Shown here: piece by piece, positions 25,151-33,735 of the stretch
Layout of the letters: each line of letters opens with the position of its first letter
Numbering within the stretch: position 1 is the first letter of the stretch
Assembly (NCBI GenBank): GCA_017515325.1
Contig: JAFWGA010000058.1
Location: forward strand, 1-64,000
DNA from: Blautia sp.
Lineage (GTDB): Bacteria > Bacillota > Clostridia > Lachnospirales > Lachnospiraceae
Length of the DNA: 64,000 nt
Reading direction: 5' to 3'
Translations under genes and position numbers: made by a program
The notes under the pieces: generated by a model
What the model was told of the DNA's origin: nothing
Database searches by the model: none
The model's input: only the letters and a program-made list of their open reading frames with translations

Positions 25151-26011
25151 ATGAATCAATCAGAAAAGAAAGGCAACGGCGGGATTTCTATCCACTTGAT
25201 CCATGGAATCATGCTGGTCTGTGCAGTGGCTATCGTGTCGCTTCTGGGGGCATCCACATTTCAGTCCTCAAGCATGTTCACCACTCTGTCCAACGAAGCC
25301 GGCAACTATATCGTCCGTCAGAAGGCAGCGCATGATCTGATGGAGGCCTCTGACTACCTGACGGAGATGGTACAGCGTTTTACACAGGACGGAGAAACAC
25401 GCTATCTCAACAATTATTTCGAAGAGGCTCTTGTCTCCAAGAGGAGGGAAGCGGCCATCTTGGCCATGTCGGAAAACGAGGCCGATCAGAGCCTGGTACA
25501 GCAGCTGAAGGAAGCCATGGAGGAATCCATGACGCTCATGTACCGTGAGTATTATGCCATGAAGCTGGTTGTTGATGCCAAAGAGATTCAGGACTGCCCG
25601 GATACGATAGACGCGATAGAGCTGAAGGATGAGGATGTCTTCCTGTCCCTCGATGAAAAAATGGAGCTGGCGCAGGATATGGTGATGGGTATCGAGTATT
25701 ATGCCAGCAAGGACAGGATACGCACGAAGCTGAAATCCGCGCTTGAGATGCTGGATCAGTCGATGTACAATACCCGCCAGAATACAGGCGCCGAGATGAT
25801 GCGCCAGCTTTCCTTTTACAGAATCATGCTCATCATTTTTACCTTCCTGCTGGTTCTTCTGCTCGCGGTGGTTGCAGGCTTCTGCACGATTCCTCTCATC
25901 CGGGCTTCCCGTAGTATGAAAAGAGATGAACCGATACCTGTCGCCGGCGCAAAGGAATTCAGGAGACTGGCTGAAGAATATAACAGGATGATTAATTCCG
26001 GGGAACCATGA
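25151..26011 (+). CDS. membrane sensor protein without output domain
   Basis: 286 aa. Start ATG 25151 is preceded by AGGAGA. One transmembrane helix (about 13-37), an external alpha-helical sensory domain of about 180 residues rich in acidic helices (40-220), and a second helix (about 228-252) are followed by a short HAMP-like segment (RASRSMKRDEPIPVAGAKEF) and EYNRMINSGEP, then stop. In related proteins this KEFRRLAEEYNRM segment leads into a GGDEF domain. None follows here in any frame. It is therefore either a truncated diguanylate cyclase or a sensor that works through another protein. The gene behind it encodes a solute-binding protein, a plausible partner. Confidence 0.7.
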   Translation: MNQSEKKGNGGISIHLIHGIMLVCAVAIVSLLGASTFQSSSMFTTLSNEAGNYIVRQKAAHDLMEASDYLTEMVQRFTQDGETRYLNNYFEEALVSKRREAAILAMSENEADQSLVQQLKEAMEESMTLMYREYYAMKLVVDAKEIQDCPDTIDAIELKDEDVFLSLDEKMELAQDMVMGIEYYASKDRIRTKLKSALEMLDQSMYNTRQNTGAEMMRQLSFYRIMLIIFTFLLVLLLAVVAGFCTIPLIRASRSMKRDEPIPVAGAKEFRRLAEEYNRMINSGEP

Positions 26012-26110
26012 CCGTTGATAGAAAATGATAATGAACATTCCGCGGTGCATAGCACCGGAATTGCCGGGTAAGGATGTCGGAAACCGGCATTTTTAGATGA
26101 GGAGAATGCT

Positions 26111-27022
26111 ATGCTGAAAAAGCACTGTTATGTGGTTTTGCCTGTCCTGATCCTTGCTTTGGCAGCTCTTGCCTGCTCCTTGCCGGCTGCTGCCGAAAAT
26201 GAGCAGGCTGATGAATATGTGGAGAATGAGTGGAATTTCGTGGACGAAGCTATGGATATCAGCCAGGGTATTCCGGATCAGGCTACCGGCATCCTGGGGC
26301 GGATCGAGAGAAACGGTGTTCTGCGAGTCGCGGTTCAGCCTGATCTGGCGCCCTATATCTGTACAGATCAGGACAGGAACTCCGACGGAGCCTTAAAGGG
26401 TGCGGATATCTGTCTGGCCAGTCTAATCGCGGAGCGGATGGGGGTAGAGCTGAGCATTCTGGAGCTGGATGCCATGCAGATCCTTCCGGCACTGACAGAG
26501 GAGCAGTGTGATCTGACTATTTCCGCCGTTTCTTTTACGCCGAGCAGGGCTCTGAACTATACCATGTCAAAAGGGTATTATTATCCTGAGAGCGAGCCGA
26601 ATATCAGCTTCCTGATTCATAAAGACTCTCAGAGCCGGATCAGGGATCTGGCGGACATGAAGGGATGCGTGATCATTACCCAAAGCAATTCTCTGGCTGA
26701 GACCGTCGGGACGGAGCTTTTGCATGATTATCTGGAATTCCGCCGGGTTTCTTCCGTGAAGGCTGTTTACGAAGCCGTGGAAAAGAAAACGGTGGATGTG
26801 GGCATTGTGGATATCAATATCACCAGGCTTTATCTGGAAAATAACCCCGATTGTGGACTGCATGTGATGGAGGATCTGGTCTATTCTCCGGCCAGACAGT
26901 ACCAGGGATACAGAGTTTGCGCAAAAAAAGGGGAAACACAGCTGATTGCTTTTGTCAATGGTGTAATCGATGAGATTCTGGAAAGCGGTGAATATGAGAG
27001 CTGGCTTGAAGAAACCATGTGA
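26111..27022 (+). CDS. family-3 solute-binding protein, orphan
   Basis: 303 aa. N-terminal signal peptide (hydrophobic 7-22, then AALAC, then LPAAAEN; either a lipoprotein-like Cys or an AxA cleavage). A spacer follows, then a type-II periplasmic-binding fold at about 58-300 (NGVLRVAVQPDLAPYICTDQ, GADICLASLIAERMG, CDLTISAVSFTPSRA, GYYYPE, DLADMKGCVIITQSNSLAETVG, AVEKKTVDVGIVD). Such proteins bind amino acids or similar small polar ligands outside the membrane. No permease or ATPase gene is adjacent. Its neighbours are a membrane sensor and an HD-GYP protein, which suggests ligand sensing rather than uptake. Confidence 0.85.
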   Translation: MLKKHCYVVLPVLILALAALACSLPAAAENEQADEYVENEWNFVDEAMDISQGIPDQATGILGRIERNGVLRVAVQPDLAPYICTDQDRNSDGALKGADICLASLIAERMGVELSILELDAMQILPALTEEQCDLTISAVSFTPSRALNYTMSKGYYYPESEPNISFLIHKDSQSRIRDLADMKGCVIITQSNSLAETVGTELLHDYLEFRRVSSVKAVYEAVEKKTVDVGIVDINITRLYLENNPDCGLHVMEDLVYSPARQYQGYRVCAKKGETQLIAFVNGVIDEILESGEYESWLEETM

Positions 27023-27056
27023 CGGAACAGTTATGATTACGGAAGGAAGAAAGCAA

Positions 27057-30000
27057 GTGAAGAAAGAAAGGATACATACACTGTTTTTTTCCCTGCAGAT
27101 TTTGCTCTGTCTTTTCCTGAACTGGGGAGGGGATCGGATCGTATCCCGCTTGAACTGGCCTGTCTGGCTGGACTCAATAGGAACGGTATTATGTGCTTAT
27201 CTGCTGGGACCATTTTGCGGGGCGGTTGTAGGGGCAAGCACAAATATTCTGGGGCATATTCTCTATGGGATTTCCATGTATTATAGCCTGGTCAGCATCC
27301 TGATTGCCGTGATTGTCGGCTTTGCCGCCCGGAAAAACAAACTGAACACCCTTCTGGATATCCTGAACGTCAGCGCTGTTCTGTCTCTGGCCGTTACCGT
27401 GGCAGCTTACCCTATCAACCTGCTGATCAGCTCAGGCAGCACGGGAAACAGTTGGGGTGACGCAGTGATCGGTTTTTTAAGAGGCATGGGAATTCCTTCC
27501 TGGGCCGGTCTGCTGGTGGGGCAGCTGTATGTGGAATTGCTGGACAAGCTTGTCATTCTGCTGGCACTCTTTATTGTGACAAAGCTCTTTCATCTGGTCA
27601 GAAGACTCACGAAACGATTTCCCTTCCACAGGCCGGAACAGGGAGCCGGATCAAAGCAGACCCTGCTTCTGTTCCTGGGAGCAGGGCTTTTGTCCCTGGC
27701 AATAGGATCGGCTCACGTGACGCAGGCCGGGGAGGCAGATGTCAGCTACAGTGATTACGTGCAGACGATTTATTCAACATCCAACGGCCTTCCCTGTGGA
27801 GAATCCAACGATATCGCCATGACCGGAGACGGAATTATGTGGGTGGGGACCTATGCCGGTCTTTACCGCAACAATGGGCAGGAGTTCCGCTGGATGGACA
27901 GCTTTGATTCTGTCCGCAATGTCAACTGCCTCTATGTTGACGAAGAAGGCAGACTTTGGATCGGAACCAATGACAAAGGCCTCTCCATCATGATCAATGA
28001 AGAGGTGGTGAATGTGATTGATGAAAGCCAGGGGCTGCCCTCCAATTCCGTCAAATCCATCATCCGAAGCTCCGACGGGTATTACTATGTCGGGACTGCC
28101 GGCAGTATGCAGGTTCTCACCCTCAACTGCGGTCTGAAGCGGCTCAGGACTCTCTCTGAAGTCAGCTATGCGGAACGGCTTGCCGCGGATCAGAGAGGAA
28201 ACGTCGCCGCGGTCAACAATGATGGTGTCCTGTTTCTGATGAGACAGGGACGGATCCTGGTTTCCGGAAAGCTGCCGCAAAACGGCCCCCTGTATAAAAG
28301 CTGTACCTTTGACCCGGACGGCATCCTTTTGGTGGCGACTACCGGTGATGAGATTTATCGGTACGATATCAGCAAGGATACCTTTGAGCCTCTCGATGTC
28401 ATAACATGTCCGGGACTGGCTACAATAAAAACGCTCTGTTATCTGGATAACGGAGATCTCATTGTCTGTGCGGACAACGGGATTGCCTGTATCGACAATG
28501 AAGGGACTTTTGAAAAAATCAATACCAACGAGTTTAACAATTCCATCGATCATATGCTTAAGGATTATCAGGGAAACCTGTGGTTCACCTCCTCCCGCCT
28601 TGGTCTTTTGCGCATGGCGCCTTCGGATTTCCGTGATATCTACAGAACGACAGGCATGGACAGCAAGGTGGTCAATACCGTTGTCCGGTGGAATGACATT
28701 TACTATTTCGGTACCGACAAGGGAATGGACGCCGTGGACCTGAAAGGAAGGGAGGCTTTGAGTGACGCCGTAACGGAACGCTTCTCCGGTCTCAGGATCC
28801 GATGCATGATCGTTGATTCGCAGAACCACCTCTGGGTCTGCACCTATGGAAGCGGGCTGGTGGAGCTGGAGCCGGATGGGACAGAACATCTCTACAACAG
28901 TGAAAACGGTTCCTTCGGAAATCGTGCCAGAGTAGTCAGGGAATTAAGAGACGGGACGATTCTGGCAGCCGGGGATACCGGCCTGAGCTTTATCCGGGAT
29001 CATATCGTGGAAGACACCATCAGCCGTTCGGCAGAGAGAATCAGCAGCATGGTGCTGACGATCACGGAGCTGGAGGACGGAAGGATTCTGGCCGGTACAG
29101 ACGGGGACGGGATCGCAGTGATCCAGAACAGAAAGGTAGCCAGGATGCTGGACACCAAGGACGGATTGGGCAGCGCAGTGATTCTCAGGACGGTGCTGGA
29201 TCAAAGCACCGGTGGTGCTTTTGTCGTGACAAGCAATGGCCTGTGTTACATGTATGCAGATGAGACAATCCGCCAGCTCAACAATTTCCCCTATTTCAAC
29301 AATTATGATATCTGGATTAAAGATGGGGAAAGCCTGTTTGTGCTTTCCAGCGCGGGGATTTACATCGTGGACAGAAAGGAGCTGCTTAGTGGCAAAGACG
29401 ACCTCTCCTATGACCTTCTGAATACTCGCCGTGGGCTGAGCGGAAGCCTGACGGCAAATGCCTGGCTCTGGTACAGTGAGGAAAGTGGGGAATTGTTTCT
29501 TCCCTGTGATACAGGCGTATTTGCTGTGAATACAAACAGCTTCTTCTCCAGCTCAAATGTCTATCGCATGGCTGTGACAGGAATCTGGATGGAAGGCAGA
29601 TTCCACCGCATCCGGAACAATACCTCTGAGGTGATCCCCAGGGGAACCAGCAGGATTGAGATTGTCCCGGAGATTATCAACTATACAGTCCAGGATCCCT
29701 ATGTCGGCTACATGCTGGAAGGCTTTGACACAGAGTGGACGATAGTGCCTCAGAATCAGCTGGGATCCATTACCTATACCAATCTGCCGACGGGGGATTT
29801 TGCCTTCCATCTGGCGGTTTTTGATAATAATCAGGAGAGGGTATTGGCCCAGCGCACGTACAAAATCTCGAAAGAGATGGAATTGTATGATAACAGCTGG
29901 TTTATTCTCTATATCCTTGTGCTTCCCATGTTCACAGTATGCTGGCTTTCCTTCTCCCTGCTTAAGAGACATGAAATGAAGATCAAAGCCCAGCTGGACC

Positions 30001-30758
30001 AGGCCAATCGGCAGATCGAGATGGGCAAGCAGACGGTGATCGCCATAGCGCGTACCGTCGACGCAAAGGATGAGAGAACCAGTGAGCACAGCAAACGCGT
30101 TGCCATCTACTCCAAACAGATCGCAGAGCGGCTGGGCCTGGACGAGAAGCAGTGCCAGGATATCGAATGGGCTGCCCAGATGCATGATATCGGCAAAATC
30201 GCCATCCCCGATGCCATCCTGAACAAGACCTCCCGGCTGACAGACGAAGAATATGCCATGATGAAATCACATACCACCCGCGGAGCGGAGATCCTGAAGG
30301 ATTTTACCCTTTTGGATCATGTGATCGAGGGAGCGGAATATCACCATGAACGCTATGACGGAAAAGGATACCCCAAAGGGCTGAAGGGAGAGGAGATTCC
30401 TCTCTATGCCAGAATCATCGGGGTTGCGGATGCCTTTGACGCTATGACGGCCAATCGTATCTACCGCAAGCAGATGGATTTCGGTTATGTGCTTGGGGAG
30501 CTGGAAAAAGGACGCGGAACGCAGTTTGATCCTCAGTTTGTGGATATCCTCCTGCAGTTGATCCATGAGGGAACGATAGACCTCAATAAGATCTATCACG
30601 TATCGGAAGAGGATGCTGCCGCAGCGGAAAAAAAGAAACAGGAAGAAGCGGCATCAGCCAGACAAGAAGCTGCAGTCAGCGCTGAGGCTGCAGAGCAGGG
30701 GAAAGTCGGAGCAGACGCATCGGGTCAGAAGACGACGGAGCAAGGGGGGGAATCATGA
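27057..30758 (+). CDS. membrane HD-GYP phosphodiesterase with transporter-like and beta-propeller sensor domains
   Basis: About 1,233 aa. GTG 27057 has GGAAGGA 10 nt upstream; ATG 27033 in the same frame is the alternative. Residues about 5-180 form five to six helices reminiscent of ECF-transporter S-components (VWLDSIGTVLCAYLLGPFCG, GASTNILGHILYG). Another helix lies at about 201-221. Next is an outside beta-propeller of regulator-type repeats at 238-828 (YSTSNGLPCGESNDIA, MWVGTYAGLYRNNG, LWIGTNDKGLSI, SQGLPSNSVKSI, LWVCTYGSGLVELEP), then a Y_Y_Y-type beta-sandwich at 861-934 (YMLEGFDTEWTIVP, ITYTNLPTGDFAFHL) and a last helix at 948-968. The cytoplasmic HD-GYP domain is at 991-1171 with HDIGK and HHERYDGKGYP, followed by an Ala/Glu/Lys-rich tail. 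It should hydrolyse c-di-GMP in response to an outside ligand. It overlaps the next gene by 4 nt. Confidence 0.88.
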   Translation: MKKERIHTLFFSLQILLCLFLNWGGDRIVSRLNWPVWLDSIGTVLCAYLLGPFCGAVVGASTNILGHILYGISMYYSLVSILIAVIVGFAARKNKLNTLLDILNVSAVLSLAVTVAAYPINLLISSGSTGNSWGDAVIGFLRGMGIPSWAGLLVGQLYVELLDKLVILLALFIVTKLFHLVRRLTKRFPFHRPEQGAGSKQTLLLFLGAGLLSLAIGSAHVTQAGEADVSYSDYVQTIYSTSNGLPCGESNDIAMTGDGIMWVGTYAGLYRNNGQEFRWMDSFDSVRNVNCLYVDEEGRLWIGTNDKGLSIMINEEVVNVIDESQGLPSNSVKSIIRSSDGYYYVGTAGSMQVLTLNCGLKRLRTLSEVSYAERLAADQRGNVAAVNNDGVLFLMRQGRILVSGKLPQNGPLYKSCTFDPDGILLVATTGDEIYRYDISKDTFEPLDVITCPGLATIKTLCYLDNGDLIVCADNGIACIDNEGTFEKINTNEFNNSIDHMLKDYQGNLWFTSSRLGLLRMAPSDFRDIYRTTGMDSKVVNTVVRWNDIYYFGTDKGMDAVDLKGREALSDAVTERFSGLRIRCMIVDSQNHLWVCTYGSGLVELEPDGTEHLYNSENGSFGNRARVVRELRDGTILAAGDTGLSFIRDHIVEDTISRSAERISSMVLTITELEDGRILAGTDGDGIAVIQNRKVARMLDTKDGLGSAVILRTVLDQSTGGAFVVTSNGLCYMYADETIRQLNNFPYFNNYDIWIKDGESLFVLSSAGIYIVDRKELLSGKDDLSYDLLNTRRGLSGSLTANAWLWYSEESGELFLPCDTGVFAVNTNSFFSSSNVYRMAVTGIWMEGRFHRIRNNTSEVIPRGTSRIEIVPEIINYTVQDPYVGYMLEGFDTEWTIVPQNQLGSITYTNLPTGDFAFHLAVFDNNQERVLAQRTYKISKEMELYDNSWFILYILVLPMFTVCWLSFSLLKRHEMKIKAQLDQANRQIEMGKQTVIAIARTVDAKDERTSEHSKRVAIYSKQIAERLGLDEKQCQDIEWAAQMHDIGKIAIPDAILNKTSRLTDEEYAMMKSHTTRGAEILKDFTLLDHVIEGAEYHHERYDGKGYPKGLKGEEIPLYARIIGVADAFDAMTANRIYRKQMDFGYVLGELEKGRGTQFDPQFVDILLQLIHEGTIDLNKIYHVSEEDAAAAEKKKQEEAASARQEAAVSAEAAEQGKVGADASGQKTTEQGGES

Positions 30759-31948
30759 AAAAAAAGCATATCCTTACGGTACTCATCTGCGCCGCTGTCC
30801 TGCTGTCTGCCGCCTTGATGACCGGATACTGGAACGAAAAGACAGTCAGCAGGGCGCTGGTCGTGGGCTTTGTCTATTCGGAGGATGAAAGCACGCCCTA
30901 TACCGCCAATTTCGTCCAGGCTCAGCGCAGACTGGAGGAGGAATTCGGCGATAAGGTGAAGATACTGACCAGAAGCAATGTTCTCAGCGATGATGCCGAG
31001 CGCCCCATGCAGGAGCTTGTCAGAGAAGGCTGTCGGATTATTTTCATCAATATGGATACCGATATTCCCGTCACCCTGGCCATGGAGCATCCGGAGGTGG
31101 AATTCTGCCAGATCTCCATGCCGGATATCACTCTGGAGGGTACAACGGAAAATTATCATACCTTTAACGGCGAGATTTATCAGGCCCGCTATGTCAGCGG
31201 AATTATCGCCGGCATGAAGCTGCGTGAGCTTCTGGACACCGGGGAGCTGCTGCCCAGGGAAGCCCTGGTGGGCTATGTGGGTGCCAATTCCAGCACAGAG
31301 GTCATATCCGGCTATACCGCCTTCTTTCTGGGGGTTCAGAGCGTAGCGCCCGAGTCTGTCATGAAGGTACGCTATACCGGAAGCTGGAGTAATTTCAGTG
31401 CTGAGAAAGAAGAGACCAGGAAGCTGATCGATGAAGGCTGCGTGATCATCGCCCAGCATGTCAATACCATGGCGCCGGCCATCGTCTGTGAGGAGGCTTC
31501 CGCTGCAGGGAAAACCGTATATCATGTGGGCTATCATCAGGGAATGATGGATGTAGCGCCTTCCTGCGCTTTGGTCAGCATCAGGACCAACTGGTCTCCC
31601 TATGTTCTGGAGGCTGTGCAGGCAGTTATGAATAAGCAGAATATCGAGAAAAGCGTAAAAGCAAACGTCCATGGCAGGGATTTAAGCGCAGGCTTCGAAA
31701 GCGGCTGGGTCGAACTGCTGGATCTGAACGATACCATCGCGGCATATGGCAGCCAGGAGAAGGCCGAAAAGGCTATCGATAGCTTGAAAAAGGGAAAAAC
31801 CAAGGTTTTCTATGGAAACTATACCGGGGTCAACCCCAGAAATTCTTCAGACACCATTGATTTAAATACGGAATTTATAGAGAATCAGAATTCATCCAAC
31901 CCCTCCTTCTCTTATATCCTGGATCGGGTTATTCAGGTAGAGAATTAA
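30755..31948 (+). CDS. BMP/PnrA-type solute-binding protein
   Basis: 397 aa. Starts with ATGA overlapping the stop of the HD-GYP gene, behind AAGGGGGG, so the two are translationally coupled. Signal segment at 5-25 (ILTVLICAAVLLSAALMTG). A type-I binding fold of the BMP (PnrA/TmpC) family follows: ALVVGFVYSEDESTPYTANF, RSNVLSDDAERPMQELVREG, IFINMD, TFNGEIYQARYVSGIIAGM, GYVGANSSTEVISGYTAFFL, GCVIIAQHVNT, YHVGYH. Family members bind nucleosides and related ligands. No ABC permease or ATPase gene is adjacent. The coupling to the HD-GYP gene makes a ligand-presenting role for the propeller/S-component receptor the most economical guess. Confidence 0.85.
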   Translation: MKKKHILTVLICAAVLLSAALMTGYWNEKTVSRALVVGFVYSEDESTPYTANFVQAQRRLEEEFGDKVKILTRSNVLSDDAERPMQELVREGCRIIFINMDTDIPVTLAMEHPEVEFCQISMPDITLEGTTENYHTFNGEIYQARYVSGIIAGMKLRELLDTGELLPREALVGYVGANSSTEVISGYTAFFLGVQSVAPESVMKVRYTGSWSNFSAEKEETRKLIDEGCVIIAQHVNTMAPAIVCEEASAAGKTVYHVGYHQGMMDVAPSCALVSIRTNWSPYVLEAVQAVMNKQNIEKSVKANVHGRDLSAGFESGWVELLDLNDTIAAYGSQEKAEKAIDSLKKGKTKVFYGNYTGVNPRNSSDTIDLNTEFIENQNSSNPSFSYILDRVIQVEN

Positions 31949-31997
31949 GGACAAGGTAACTGTTTGACTTTTGTGATGTGGGAGGAGGCAAACAGAT

Positions 31998-33644
31998 ATG
32001 AAACTGTTTTATCCTGGTAAAGTCATCATAAGCTTTTTGTTCCTTTTTGCCCTCCTGCTTTCCTCTGCGGCCTGTTCCCTGGAACGAGGGGATTCTGCCC
32101 TGCAGCAGGAACAAACCACGGAACCAGATATTTCCCACTTCCTTGTTGCTGTGGAAGACGAACCGGATACCGTGGATTTTCAGTGTACTACCATCCATTA
32201 TACCATTGCTCAGAATGTTTTTAACCGGTTGGTGGAGATGGAAGGCAACGAAGCCGGAGGTATGGATATTCTCCCCTCCCTGGCTGAGTCCTGGGAGGTA
32301 TCCGAAGACGGACGGGTGTATACCTTTCACCTCCGGGAAAATGTCGCTTTCAGCAATGGGGCGCCTCTGACCGTATCGGATGTGCTTTATTCCTTTATCA
32401 GGCTCCTGACTCACCCGGACTCCTGCAATCAGGATATTCTGGATGTGGTTGTGGGGGCGGAGGAGCTCATGGATGGGAAAACCTCGGGACTGGAAGGGTT
32501 TCAGGTTCTCGGTGAGCATGATTTCTCCATCACGTTGAAACAGCCATTTGAGGCTTTTTTGGCAGGATTGTCCATGCCAGGGGCTTCTATCATGGATGAA
32601 GAAACCACCAGGGAAGCCGGCCCTCGGTTCGGACTTGACCCTGCCTGGACCATAGGAACGGGATCCTTTATCCTCCGGAAATGGACACCGGAGGTGGGAA
32701 TGCTTCTAACCGCAAATCCCAACTGCTGGCAGGGACCTCCTGCCTGTGAAGGACTTGACCTTCGTTTTCTGACAGAGCCGGAGGAGATTCAGAACCTGTT
32801 TGACAATGGTGAGCTGGATATCCTGGATTTGGATGAGGTAGGGGACTATGCGGAGTTTTACATTCACGGAGACATCTATCAGGAAAGATTATTCCGGGTT
32901 CCCCGCATTGGTATCGTTTATATTGCCCTCAACGAAGCGACTCCCCCGCTTAATGACGTAAAGGTCAGAAAGGCCATGCAGCTGTCCCTGAACCGTGCCA
33001 TCCTGCTGAATGTGGTATACAGTGGATTAGGAGCTGTGGAGAATGGGATATTTCCTCACGGCTTGTATGGCTTCAATCCCGAGCTGCCTGAGATTCCCTT
33101 TGACCCTGATGAAGCCAAAGCCCTGCTTGCCAAGGCCGGATACCCTGATGGATTTGATCTGACTGTTCAGGTCAAATCTTCCTCTACCCAGTGGGAAATG
33201 ACCCTGATGCGGCTGGCCGCCTCTATGTGGGCGAAAACAGGCATTCGGGCAAGGATTATCGTCCTGGACGAGGATGAATTTATGAGCCTTCGGAAAAGAG
33301 GTGAGATTACCTGCTATACGGCTATGTGGACAGCGGATTTCAATGACCCGGATAATTTTATCTATACCTTTTTCGGAAACCGCGAGAATACTGTGAACCG
33401 CAGCCTCTGTTACCCGAACGAAGAGATTATGGGGCGGGTGAGGGAAGCCAGGAGCATTACCGATCCGGAAACACGCCTTGCTGAGTACAGGGAGCTGGAA
33501 CGAATCATCATACAGAAGGACGCTGCCTGGATTCCTTTGTTTTCCCGATTGCGGGTGTATGTATTATCCGAGCGGGTGGAAGGTGTCCAGGCCTCCTGGA
33601 ATGGTTCTGTAAAAAACAGGTATCGGGATGTCGTCATCAAATAA
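31998..33644 (+). CDS. family-5 (OppA-like) solute-binding lipoprotein, orphan
   Basis: 548 aa. Lipoprotein signal with lipobox SSAAC at about residue 26. A full family-5 binding protein follows: FLVAVEDEPDTVDFQ, FNRLVEMEG, LPSLAESWEVSEDGRVYTFH, LRENVAFSNGAPLTVSDVLY, DPAWTIGTGSFILRKWTP, NDVKVRKAMQLSLNR, AKALLAKAGYPDGFDLTV. Binds peptides or similar ligands. GGAGG stands before the ATG, and the gene lies 49 nt behind the BMP-type gene, probably in the same transcript. The usual oppBCDF genes are absent. The third orphan binding protein in 8 kb. Confidence 0.88.
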   Translation: MKLFYPGKVIISFLFLFALLLSSAACSLERGDSALQQEQTTEPDISHFLVAVEDEPDTVDFQCTTIHYTIAQNVFNRLVEMEGNEAGGMDILPSLAESWEVSEDGRVYTFHLRENVAFSNGAPLTVSDVLYSFIRLLTHPDSCNQDILDVVVGAEELMDGKTSGLEGFQVLGEHDFSITLKQPFEAFLAGLSMPGASIMDEETTREAGPRFGLDPAWTIGTGSFILRKWTPEVGMLLTANPNCWQGPPACEGLDLRFLTEPEEIQNLFDNGELDILDLDEVGDYAEFYIHGDIYQERLFRVPRIGIVYIALNEATPPLNDVKVRKAMQLSLNRAILLNVVYSGLGAVENGIFPHGLYGFNPELPEIPFDPDEAKALLAKAGYPDGFDLTVQVKSSSTQWEMTLMRLAASMWAKTGIRARIIVLDEDEFMSLRKRGEITCYTAMWTADFNDPDNFIYTFFGNRENTVNRSLCYPNEEIMGRVREARSITDPETRLAEYRELERIIIQKDAAWIPLFSRLRVYVLSERVEGVQASWNGSVKNRYRDVVIK

Positions 33645-33735
33645 ATGAAAAAGATTCCTTTTGCCGAAGTGACGGAACCCCCATCCGAAAACAGTTTGTC
33701 AGACCAGAACATGCGTTCTGCGAGGAGAGATGATA

